Source of the DNA: Actinomycetes bacterium
Lineage (GTDB): Bacteria > Actinomycetota > Acidimicrobiia > Acidimicrobiales > JAKAOS01
Assembly (NCBI GenBank): GCA_021791675.1
Contig: JAJYWE010000011.1
Span: forward strand, 1 to 56,807
Length of the DNA stretch: 56,807 nt
Direction of reading: 5' to 3'
The notes beneath the pieces were generated by a model that worked only from the letters and a program-made list of their open reading frames with translations, searched no databases and had not been told where the DNA came from. The position numbers and the translations under genes are program-made. Shown piece by piece: positions 34,764 to 42,341 of this stretch. Every line of letters starts with the position of its first letter. Position 1 is the first letter of the stretch.

Positions 34764-36128
34764 CTACGTCCCTCGCGGCGCCGGACGTCCCGGACCCGAC
34801 CCGTCCTCCCCGTCCTCGGGCGGCGCGGCGCGCACCGGTGCGAGGCGCGCCGAGTAGATCGAGCGCAGGTCGAGCCGCCGCGCGACGAGGTTCGCCCCGA
34901 CCGCGGCGAGCAGTATCGGTGCGGTGATGGCGAGGGTGTGGGTGAGCTCGAGCGTCATCGTGATCCCCGTGAGCGGCGCTTCGATCGCAGCCGTGAGCAG
35001 TGCCGCCGCGCCGATCACCGCGAAACTCGCGCTCTCGTGGCCAGGCCACACGAGCAGCCACAGCTGGCCGAGCAGCGCCCCGAACACCGCCCCGAAGCTC
35101 ATCGTCGGGGTGAAGAGCCCCCCGGTCGCGCCGCTGCGCAGGCAGGCTCCGGTCGCGACCGGCTTGAGCACGCTGAGCGCCAGCAACGTGAGCAGGCCGG
35201 CGGAGCCGGTGAAGGCGAACTGCGCGAGGTCGACGCCGTTGCCGAGGAGGAGCGGGTAGGCGATCGCGACGAAACCGAGCGCGGTGAACACGACGAGGGG
35301 CTCGACGAGCAGGAGGCGGCCCTTCGGGCGATGGTCGCTCGCCCAGGTGATCAGGCGGATGTAGCCGGCGGACGCGAGGCCGAGGACCGGCCCTGCCAGG
35401 GCGGCGAAGACCATGAGCGAGAGCGTCGGGTTCGCGAGCCGTGGGACGAGGTAGACCGTGTGCGCGGGGAGGGTGATCCACGACACGGCGGTTGCGACCG
35501 TCGAGGTGAGCAGCGCGGGAAGGACGATCGGCAGCGACAGCGTGCCGAGGTAGATCTCGACGGCGAAGAGCCCGCCGGCGAAGGGGACGTTGTAGACGGC
35601 GCCCAGGCCCGCGCCCGCTCCGCACGCAATGAGGAGCCGGCGCTGCTCGGGCGGGAGGGAGAAGCGCCGCCCGAGGAACGCGCCTGCGGCCGCGCCGGTG
35701 CGCTGCGGGGCCGCCTCCCGGCCGATCGAGCAGCCCATGGCGACACTCAGCTCCGAGAGCGCCCCGGTGAGCAGGGTGCGGACGAGGGAGAGCTCGCCCT
35801 CGCGGTTCCAGACGACCTCCGTCGGCTCACCACCCGTCCCGCCCCCGAAGCGGCGGAGGAGGTAGAGGCCAACCCCGGTGACGAGGCCGCCCGCGGCGAG
35901 CACCACGACGATTCGGAGGTCGCTCGCGCGCGCAGCGGCGGCGGAGTACTCGCCGGCGTGGTAGCCGAAGGCCAGGTGTTGCACGGCGCGGAGCACGCCC
36001 ATCATCACCATGGCACCCACCCCGGCTCCGATGCCGGTCGCAACGGCGAGCACCCAGAACCGGGGCGGCAGGTCGGCGAGCCGCGAGGGGACGTTCGGCT
36101 GGGCGGTCCCGCGACGCTCGCCGCTCAC
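34764..36128 (-). CDS. ClC-family chloride channel/transporter
   Basis: 454 residues with about ten hydrophobic helices. The family motifs are recognisable: GCSIGREAAPQRTGA (the GREGP-type loop with the gating Glu), GAGAGLGAVYNVPFAGGLFAVE, and GATGGLFTPTMSFGA (the GxFxP loop). The N-terminal GSGIP loop is not obvious. No CBS domains follow, so it is a short bacterial form that may exchange Cl- or F- for H+. The start is GTG 36128. It is convergent with the ligase and unrelated to the flanking metabolic genes. Confidence 0.88.
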   Translation of the reverse strand: MSGERRGTAQPNVPSRLADLPPRFWVLAVATGIGAGVGAMVMMGVLRAVQHLAFGYHAGEYSAAAARASDLRIVVVLAAGGLVTGVGLYLLRRFGGGTGGEPTEVVWNREGELSLVRTLLTGALSELSVAMGCSIGREAAPQRTGAAAGAFLGRRFSLPPEQRRLLIACGAGAGLGAVYNVPFAGGLFAVEIYLGTLSLPIVLPALLTSTVATAVSWITLPAHTVYLVPRLANPTLSLMVFAALAGPVLGLASAGYIRLITWASDHRPKGRLLLVEPLVVFTALGFVAIAYPLLLGNGVDLAQFAFTGSAGLLTLLALSVLKPVATGACLRSGATGGLFTPTMSFGAVFGALLGQLWLLVWPGHESASFAVIGAAALLTAAIEAPLTGITMTLELTHTLAITAPILLAAVGANLVARRLDLRSIYSARLAPVRAAPPEDGEDGSGPGRPAPRGT

Positions 36129-36218
36129 GCCCGGCTCGAGGCCTGGGCACCCGCCACCATGGGGAGGCTAGCACTGATGCCTCCCCGCTTCGCCACCGGC
36201 AGACGCAGGCCGAGCGGG

Positions 36219-36326
36219 CACGAGTGACCCGGACAGCACGAGCGGCCCGGAGAGCACGAGTGACCCGGACAGCACGAGCGGCCCGGAGAGCACGAGCAGC
36301 CCGGACAGCACGGGCGGCCCGGAGGG
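36219..36326. repeat. Tandem 18-bp repeat, six units
   Basis: Six consecutive units related to CACGAGTGACCCGGACAG and CACGAGCGGCCCGGAGAG, the first four alternating as exact 36-bp doublets, the last two degenerate. The array lies between the ClC start and the stop of the split solute-binding gene. It could be read as protein in one frame, but no gene is supported. Confidence 0.85.
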
Positions 36327-36361
36327 GAGGCGGTGGGAGAGGAGCGACGCGCCAGGTTCTC

Positions 36362-37981
36362 CTACTTCGTCAGGTACCACTGCTCCGGCGTGATGAACTG
36401 GTACGCGTTCGGCACGTACCCGCCGAGGTGGGTCGACACCACGGCCGGGAAGCCCTGGATGGGGTTGCCGCCCTCCTCGGGCTGCCAGACCACGGGGAGC
36501 TGCTTCGCGATGTAGGCCTCGTAGGCGTCCATGGCCGCCTGGCTCTCCGAAGAGGGCACCTTCGTCGTCGCCCGGATCAGCCGGTCGGCCACCGGGTTCG
36601 AGTAGTTCTCGTAGTTGGCCGAGGCGCCGGTCGCCCACAGCTCCTCGCCGGAGGGGTAGTAGTCGGGTGCGAAGCTCCATCCGCCGCCCCAGTTCTCCGC
36701 CGTCCACTGGCAGATCGACTGGTTGGGCGAGCAGGGGGTGATCGTCGAGACGACCGTCGCGTAGGGGTGCGTCGTGAGGTGGATCTGGATCCCGACGAGT
36801 GCAGCCTCCGCGGTGAGGTCTCGCATCGACAGCGCGAGCGCCTGCTCGCCGTAGGTGTAGTCGAGGTTGAACGAGATCCCCTCGCCGGCGCTGATCCCCG
36901 CGCCGCATGCCGTGGGGCCGGTGCCCGGCCGGACGCACGTCGTCCTCCCGCCCGGCACCACCTTCCATCCGTGGCGGGTGAGGATCCTGGCCGCGTCCGA
37001 CACGCTGAAGGGGTAGGGGTTCGCGAGCTGGTTCTCGTTCGCGAAGTGGTTGGGCGGCTCGGACGGGACTGGTCCGTAGTCGGGGACGGCGGTTCCGTGA
37101 TAGAAGGCGCTGATCCAACCTTGCTGGTTGACCAGGTGTTGGAACGCCTGGCGGAAGTAGAGCTGGCGGAAGATGGGGCCGACCTTCGGGTTGTTGAGGT
37201 TGAGCGGGAAGTAGCCGACGGCGAAGACGTAGCTGTTGCTCGGCCGGTAGCCGCCTGCGAGCACGCTCTTCTCCTGGGGGAGGTCCTGGGGGGGCACGTA
37301 GCCGACGGTCAGCGAGCCCGGCGAACCGGTGAGCAGGTTGAACTCCGAGTAGTCGCTCGTGAACGGCTCCTCGACGAACTTGGCGATCCTCGGCTTGTCC
37401 GGTCCGGTGTAGGAGGGGTTTGGCTCGAACGTCGCCGCGCCCTCGACCGTGAACGCGGTGAGCTTCCAGGGCCCGTCGACGACACTCCAGATCGGGCTCT
37501 TGACGAAGGCCGCCTCGTCGGTTGCCTGGCTCGCGAGGAAGTTGTAGACCGCGAGCGCTCCCTGCTTGGTCGTGTCGGGAAGGTTGGGCGAGGACGCGCT
37601 CGGCGCCGGGGCCGACAACGACGTCCGGTCCCACGCCAGTGGGAGCGGGGTGATCTCGCTCAGCTGGTTGTAGAGGTACCAGTCGGGGTTGTACGGCTGG
37701 GTGAGGTGCAGGACGATCGTCTGGGCATTGGGAAGCTGCATGGACGCGACGTTCTCGGGGAACAGCCCCTGCACATAGCCGTAGAAGTTCGCCGGGTCCG
37801 CCTTCACGAGGTTGATCCAGAACTCGACGTCCCGGCTCGTCACCGGCTGGCCGTTGGACCACATGTAGTGCTTGAGCGTGATCGTGACCGTCTGGTCGTG
37901 GTCCGACCAGACCGGGCGGTTGCCGACGGAGTAGTTGAAGTCCACCGAGGCGGTGTTGTTGTTCCCGAACCAGTAGAGGGG
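36362..37981 (-). pseudogene. Solute-binding lipoprotein, 3' part (split by IS607 element)
   Basis: This is the C-terminal 540 residues or so of a family-5 solute-binding protein, with RPVWSDHDQTVTITLKHYMWS, WYLYNQLSEITPLPLAWD and IFRQLYFRQAFQHLVNQQG. It has no signal peptide or start; upstream in frame (PLYWFGNNNTASVDF) it runs straight into the transposon at 37982. Joined to the piece at 40401-40735 it gives a continuous frame ...MYR-P-LYW... of about 650 codons. It is a paralogue of the intact protein at 15.2-17.1 kb. As it stands it cannot be secreted, so the gene is inactive. The track's GTG start at 37945 is an artefact of the truncation. Confidence 0.9.
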
Positions 37982-38048
37982 TTCTGAACTGCTCCAGCAT
38001 CAGTCCGTGATACACCACGTACATGTGTTCTAGTGATAGAGTGGGACC

Positions 38049-38708
38049 GTGAACCTGACCGAGTGGGCGCGTCGCCAGGGTATCCACCCGCAGACCGCCT
38101 ACAACTGGTTCCATGCGGGCACGCTCCCCGTCCCGGCGGTCAGGATCAACAAACGGACCATCCTCGTCCAGCCGGACGCAGCTCTCGGCACTCCAGGAGA
38201 GACCATCGGGCTCTACGCCCGCGTTTCATCCCACGACCAGCGGGGAGACCTGGACCGCCAAGTGGCAAGGCTCACGACGTGGGCCGCAACGACTGGTCTT
38301 CCCGTGGTCCGGGTGGAAGCAGAAGTTGGCTCGGGAATGAACGGGTCACGTTCCAAGCTCCGCCGCCTGCTCGCTGATCCGACGGTCACCACCGTCGTCG
38401 TTGAGCACCGGGACCGCCTGGCCCGGATGAACGCAGAGCTGGTCGAAGCAGCACTGTCGGCCCATGGTCGGAGGCTCGTGGTGCTCGACGACGGCGAGAT
38501 GGACGATGACCTGGTGCGGGATATGACCGAGGTGCTCACGAGCTTCTGTGCCCGCCTCTATGGACGCAGGTCTGCCCGCAACCGGGCAGAGAAGGCCCTG
38601 CGCTGCGCGGCCCACGACGTGGGGCCGATGGCACTGGCCAAGGAAGCGACGGTCAACACGGCGACGACACCGCGAGTGCCACACCCGACGGGCACGACGA
38701 GGCCGTGA
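38049..38708 (+). CDS. tnpA: IS607-type serine recombinase TnpA
   Basis: 219 residues. An N-terminal MerR-like helix-turn-helix (LTEWARRQGIHPQTAYNWFHAG) precedes a serine-resolvase catalytic domain with YARVSSHDQR (catalytic Ser about residue 60), VEHRDRLAR and LYGRRSARNRAEKAL. The DNA-binding domain in front of the catalytic domain is diagnostic of IS607 TnpA. It catalyses excision and insertion of the element. GTG 38049 is used; the tail after AEKALRCAA is a short unstructured stretch. It overlaps tnpB by 4 bp (GTGA). The frame is intact, so the element may still be mobile. Confidence 0.93.
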   Translation: MNLTEWARRQGIHPQTAYNWFHAGTLPVPAVRINKRTILVQPDAALGTPGETIGLYARVSSHDQRGDLDRQVARLTTWAATTGLPVVRVEAEVGSGMNGSRSKLRRLLADPTVTTVVVEHRDRLARMNAELVEAALSAHGRRLVVLDDGEMDDDLVRDMTEVLTSFCARLYGRRSARNRAEKALRCAAHDVGPMALAKEATVNTATTPRVPHPTGTTRP

Positions 38709-40396
38709 GCAGGCGGCTTCGCAAGATCTCCCCACCGTTCGTGGTGGCACCACCATCGGGCGTTCGCGTCCGCACCAGGCTTCGGATGAGCGACACCGAC
38801 GGCGAGGTGCTCGTGGCACTGGGAACCTACCTCGGCTCCCTTGCATCCAAGGACCTGGCCGAGCGTTGCCGCCAGGGCAGGCTCGATACCAAGGGGAAGG
38901 CCGACTCCCGTCGTGAGCGCAAGCGCTCGCTCACGGCTGCGAGCTCGTCCCGCTGGGCAGGGGCGATCACCCGGACCAGCGAGGACGCCTTCGAGCTCGC
39001 CATGCGCAACCTCGTCGCCGAGCGCCGGAGTCTCCAGGCCCGCATCATCCAGATTCGCCGTCGGCTCTCGGTCCCGGCTGGAGGACGCCGTGGGCGCGCC
39101 CGTGGCTATGCCACCCAGGCCGAGCGGTTCCAGAAGCAGCGTCGCTTGCAGGTGCTCGAACATCGCCTGGCCGAGGCCGAGGCCCGTTTCGACGCAGGGC
39201 GAGTGTCGATCTGCCGTGGCGGCAAAGCCCTGGCCAAAGCCCGCCGCCACCACCTGGACGCAGCTGAGCTGACCGTGGATACGTGGCGGGAGCGCTGGCG
39301 GGCGAAGCGGCTGTTCCTCACCGCGGACGGGGAGAAGGACCAGCGCCTCGGCAACCTCACGATCCGCTGGCACCCAGATGGGCACTGGGTGGAGATCGCC
39401 CTCCCACAGGGTCTCGCCCACCTCGCCAACCGGCCCCACGCCCGCTACCGGCTCTCCTGCCCGGTCGCCTTCTCCTATCGAGGGGACGAGGTGGCAGCCC
39501 AGGCCATGACCGGGGCGGTGCGCTACGACATCGCCTTCTTGCCCGAGAAGGGGCGCTGGTACCTCGATGCCTCATGGACGTACCCGGTCCAAGAGCCCCC
39601 CACCCTCGACCAGCTCCGGGAGCATGGGGTTCTGGCTGTGGACGTGAACGCGGATCACCTCGCAGCGATGGTGCTCGACCCCTCGGGGAACCCGGTCGGC
39701 CGACCGCTCAGGTTCCCGCTCTCGCTTGCTGGTCTTCCCGCTACCACCCGTGACGGACATCTGCGCCAGGCGATCTCGGATCTACTTGGTATCGCAACGG
39801 CCGACGGCTGTCGGGCCATCGTGATCGAGGACCTGGACTTCGCCGAGGCCAGAGAGGTAGGCCGAGAGCGTGCGGGGAACCGTCCTTCGCGTGGCAAGAG
39901 AGGGCGCGGCTTCCGTCGCCTGGTCGCCGGCATCCCGACGGCCACGTTCCGCCAACTGCTCGTCCAGATGGCAACCAACGCCGGGCTCGTCGTCATCGGG
40001 GTCGACCCGGCCTACACGAGTGAATGGGGCGCTGAGCACTGGCTTCGCTCCCTTCAGGAGATCTCCGTCGATGCCACGGGCCACCATGCGGCGGCCCTTG
40101 CCATCGGGAGACGCGGGCTCGGACAGCGAGCACGGCAACGGACGAGGTGTGACTCGACCCCAGCAGCGCATGGGGAAGAGAGAGCTACCCGCCCGGTCGT
40201 GCGGTCCAGGGGTGCCGGGCAACCGGCAGTCCTGTCCGAGCAGCGAATCAGGGAAACTGGGACCCGAGGGGCCAGAGGGCAGCCACACCTGCGGCAGAAG
40301 ACCCGAAGGGCTGAACGGCGTTTCCCGGTGGACCAGGTGGCCCAAGACCGTTCGGGGCCACCCGCAAGGTGGGACTTAGTTCCGCTGAGTGTCTAG
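38705..40396 (+). CDS. tnpB: TnpB RNA-guided nuclease-family protein of the IS607 element
   Basis: 563 codons. RuvC motif I is LAVDVNADHLAAMVLD (Asp about residue 313) and motif II is AIVIEDLDFAEA (Glu about 374), followed by the VGRERAGNRPSRGKRGRGFRR bridge region. The zinc ribbon with CxxC pairs is missing; its place is taken by VDPAYTSEWGAEHW. At motif III the sequence is ATGHHAAALAIGRRGLG, with His where an Asp is usual. The last 90 or so codons are low-complexity and coincide with the predicted guide-RNA scaffold; the stop lies 4 nt before the element end. TnpB proteins use an RNA from the right end to cut the empty site and promote retention. Confidence 0.88.
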   Translation: MSRRLRKISPPFVVAPPSGVRVRTRLRMSDTDGEVLVALGTYLGSLASKDLAERCRQGRLDTKGKADSRRERKRSLTAASSSRWAGAITRTSEDAFELAMRNLVAERRSLQARIIQIRRRLSVPAGGRRGRARGYATQAERFQKQRRLQVLEHRLAEAEARFDAGRVSICRGGKALAKARRHHLDAAELTVDTWRERWRAKRLFLTADGEKDQRLGNLTIRWHPDGHWVEIALPQGLAHLANRPHARYRLSCPVAFSYRGDEVAAQAMTGAVRYDIAFLPEKGRWYLDASWTYPVQEPPTLDQLREHGVLAVDVNADHLAAMVLDPSGNPVGRPLRFPLSLAGLPATTRDGHLRQAISDLLGIATADGCRAIVIEDLDFAEAREVGRERAGNRPSRGKRGRGFRRLVAGIPTATFRQLLVQMATNAGLVVIGVDPAYTSEWGAEHWLRSLQEISVDATGHHAAALAIGRRGLGQRARQRTRCDSTPAAHGEERATRPVVRSRGAGQPAVLSEQRIRETGTRGARGQPHLRQKTRRAERRFPVDQVAQDRSGPPARWDLVPLSV

Positions 40397-40402
40397 GAAC
40401 GG
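40230..40402 (+). ncRNA. Predicted right-end (omega/re) RNA of the TnpB element
   Basis: The right end, overlapping the tail of tnpB, contains a perfect 7-bp stem GGTGGCC (40336-40342)/GGCCACC (40356-40362) and an alternative stem CCACC (40358-40362)-cgcaa-GGTGG (40368-40372). Two GGTGG strands compete for one CCACC, as in the pseudoknotted 3' ends of TnpB guide RNAs. The guide would continue past the element into GGTCGGTACATGAGG. The 5' boundary is a guess. Confidence 0.5.
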
Positions 40403-40735
40403 TCGGTACATGAGGACCTGGAACTGGCTGATGTTGGCGTAGCTCGAGTGCTGCGCGCTGATGAGGGGGAAGATGTAGTTGGGCGGCGTCGAGGGGCCCT
40501 CTGCGAAGGTGACCGTCCCGCCGGCAATCGGCGCGCCGGTGGCTGTCGAGGAGCCGGTCGTCGACGTCGCCGACGAGGAGGACTTCGCGGACGGGTGGGA
40601 GCTGCCGCAGGCCGCGAGCAGCAGCGCGGCGGCGGCGAGGCCGGCGGCGGCGCGACGTGCGCCGTGGCTCGGGCGGGAGCTCGGGGAGGGGCTCGGGCGG
40701 GAGCTCGGGGAGTCGGGGGAGGTGGTTGCGGTCAT
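40401..40735 (-). pseudogene. Solute-binding lipoprotein, 5' part (split by IS607 element)
   Basis: The first 111 codons of the split gene: a Ser/Pro-rich n-region, hydrophobic core GLAAAALLLAAC-G lipobox, Ser/Thr linker and the start of the mature protein (GGTVTFAEGPSTPPNYIFPLIS...VLMYR). Beyond 40401 the frame enters the transposon and stops within 30 bp (TAA), giving a short secreted fragment at most. Its ATG overlaps the alpha/beta-hydrolase stop by 4 bp (ATGA), so it was the last gene of the M20-GntR-hydrolase operon. Confidence 0.9.
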
Positions 40736-41544
40736 GGAGCCGGGGCCTTTCGGTGCTGGTCGAGGAAACGGAGCAGTGCGGTGTTGAAGTCGTCGGGGTG
40801 CTCCCAGAGGCAGGCGTGACCGCCCCGGGTCGTCGCCCACTGGGCGTTCGGGACGAGGTCGAAGAGCTGCCTCGAGAGCGAGACGGGGATCAGGATGTCC
40901 TGCTCCCCGGCGAGGACGAGGGTGGGCACGGCGAGGGCGCCGATGCGTCCGGTGGTGTCGTGGGTCTGGATGGCGGAGAGCTGCGCCAGGTAGGCGTGCA
41001 CCGGTTGGTCGATCATCGACAGGGCGACGTCCATCTCCCCCGCCTCGTCGGGCCGCTCGGCGAAGAACGCAGGGGTGAAGGCCCAGAGGGCCACGTCGGC
41101 CATGACCACGGAGAGCCCCGTGAAGCGCGCGAGCTGCTCCCAGAGCGCGAACCTCCGCCCGCAGAACGGCCCCGGTGCGGCGTAGGTGCAGGCGAGGGTG
41201 ACGCTCGAGAGCCGCTCTGGGTGCGCGAGCGCGTACTCCTGGGCGATCATCCCACCCATGGACACACCCACGAGGTGGAAGCGCTCGACCCCGAGCGCGT
41301 CGACGAGGCCGTGGAGGTCCTCCGCGAGGAGGCCGGTCGTGTAGGGTCCCGCTGGTTTCGCGCTGTGGCCGACGCCCCGGTTGTCGTAGCGGAGGACCTC
41401 GTACCCCGCCTCGACCAGCGCCGGGACCTGGAGGTCGTAGGTCACGAGGTCGTCGGCGAGCCCGTTGACGAGCACGACGAGCTCGTCGCCCCCACCATCC
41501 CGCCGGTAGTTGATCTCGATCCCGTTCGTCGTCGTCGTGGTCAT
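40732..41544 (-). CDS. Alpha/beta hydrolase (enol-lactonase/esterase-like)
   Basis: 270 residues with an intact triad: nucleophile elbow VGVSMGGMIAQEYAL (Ser about residue 95), acid in LAGEQDILIP and His in RGGHACLWEHP. The pattern RYDNRGVGHSAKP and overall length resemble 3-oxoadipate enol-lactonases and related small esterases. ATG 41544 overlaps the GntR stop by 4 bp; the track's longer ORF is a shadow of the GntR gene. It is coupled to the solute-binding gene that follows. The substrate is probably an ester or lactone related to what the binding protein captured. Confidence 0.88.
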   Translation of the reverse strand: MTTTTTNGIEINYRRDGGGDELVVLVNGLADDLVTYDLQVPALVEAGYEVLRYDNRGVGHSAKPAGPYTTGLLAEDLHGLVDALGVERFHLVGVSMGGMIAQEYALAHPERLSSVTLACTYAAPGPFCGRRFALWEQLARFTGLSVVMADVALWAFTPAFFAERPDEAGEMDVALSMIDQPVHAYLAQLSAIQTHDTTGRIGALAVPTLVLAGEQDILIPVSLSRQLFDLVPNAQWATTRGGHACLWEHPDDFNTALLRFLDQHRKAPAP

Positions 41545-42341
41545 GCACTCGCCTCCCCAATCGGGCCCGGCCGTTCCCGGGCGTCGTTCGCCGTGCCCGA
41601 GAGCACCCGGTCGATCAGCTCGTCGTTCAGTGAGAAGTGCTCCTGCGCGAGCAGGGCCGCCCGCGCTGTGTCGCCTTCGGCGATCGCCTCTGCGAGCGCC
41701 GGGTGTTGGTGCTCGGCTCGCTGGCGCAGCTCCGCGCTGAACGGCTCGGTGCCGAGCCCGAAGGTGACCTCGGCACGGAGCTGGAGGCTGAGCTGCTGCC
41801 AGAAGGGGTTGTGCGTGGCGGCGGCGATCGCCTCGTGGAGTGCGGCGTCCGCCGCCCGTGACGCCGCACGGTCGGAGTCGGCGTCGACGTAGCGCTGCGC
41901 CGTGGCGAGGATCGCCTCGCGCTCGGACGGGGTGGCCCGCTCGGCGGCGAGGCGGGCGATCTCGGCCTCGGCGCTCGAGCGGAAGTCCAGCAGGCTGCGC
42001 AGCCGGTCCCAGTTGGGCAGGAGCGTCCGCCGGATGATCGCCGCGAACTCCGGGTCGCACTCGCCGGTCACGAACGTGCCCCCGTTGCGGCCGCGACGGA
42101 CCCGGACGTAGCCGGTCGCAGCGAGCTTCGCGATGGCCTCACGCACGCTCGTGCGGCTGACCCTGAGCGACGCGGCGAGCTCGCGTTCGGGGGGGAGGCG
42201 CTGGCCCCGTACGAACTGGCCGAGCGCGATGGCCGTGACGAGGCGCTCGGCGATCAGCTCGCCGGAGTTGCGGGCCTCGAGCGGCTCGAGGAGGCTCCCG
42301 GACCAGACGGCGAGCGACTCCAGCCGCTGCCCGGGGCTCAT
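41541..42341 (-). CDS. GntR-family (FadR-type) transcriptional regulator
   Basis: 266 residues. The N-terminal winged helix is clear (AERLVTAIALGQFVRGQRLPPERELAASLRVSRTSVREAIAKLAATGYVRVRRGRNGGTFV), followed by an all-helical FCD effector domain with metal-binding-type residues (DADSDRAASRAADAALHEAIAAATHNPF). ATG 42341 overlaps the M20 stop by 4 bp. Embedded in the operon, it is likely an autorepressor acting at the palindrome before the M20 start, with a carboxylic acid as effector. Confidence 0.9.
   Translation of the reverse strand: MSPGQRLESLAVWSGSLLEPLEARNSGELIAERLVTAIALGQFVRGQRLPPERELAASLRVSRTSVREAIAKLAATGYVRVRRGRNGGTFVTGECDPEFAAIIRRTLLPNWDRLRSLLDFRSSAEAEIARLAAERATPSEREAILATAQRYVDADSDRAASRAADAALHEAIAAATHNPFWQQLSLQLRAEVTFGLGTEPFSAELRQRAEHQHPALAEAIAEGDTARAALLAQEHFSLNDELIDRVLSGTANDARERPGPIGEASA

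Larger units (their letters stand above)
37982..40402 (+). mobile_element. IS607-family insertion sequence (tnpA + tnpB)
   Basis: A 2.4-kb element with a serine-recombinase tnpA and a tnpB, the IS607 arrangement, inserted in the solute-binding gene. The left junction is ...CCAGTAGAGGGG/TTCTGAAC and the right junction ...GTCTAGGAAC/GGTCGGTAC. Removing the element with one GG copy restores an open reading frame (…Y-R-P-L-Y-W…). IS607 elements are known to insert at GG with no target duplication beyond that core, which matches. Terminal similarity is limited to about GTTC/GAAC. The left 67 bp before tnpA probably contains the recombinase binding sites and promoter. Confidence 0.9.

Noticed and set aside
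36219-36326. CRISPR array
   Set aside because: The 18-bp units are directly adjacent with no spacers, and no cas genes are present.
36224-37987. 587-residue plus-strand ORF opposite the split binding protein
   Set aside because: Shadow frame rich in Arg/Glu/Val/Gly; the minus strand carries the family motifs.
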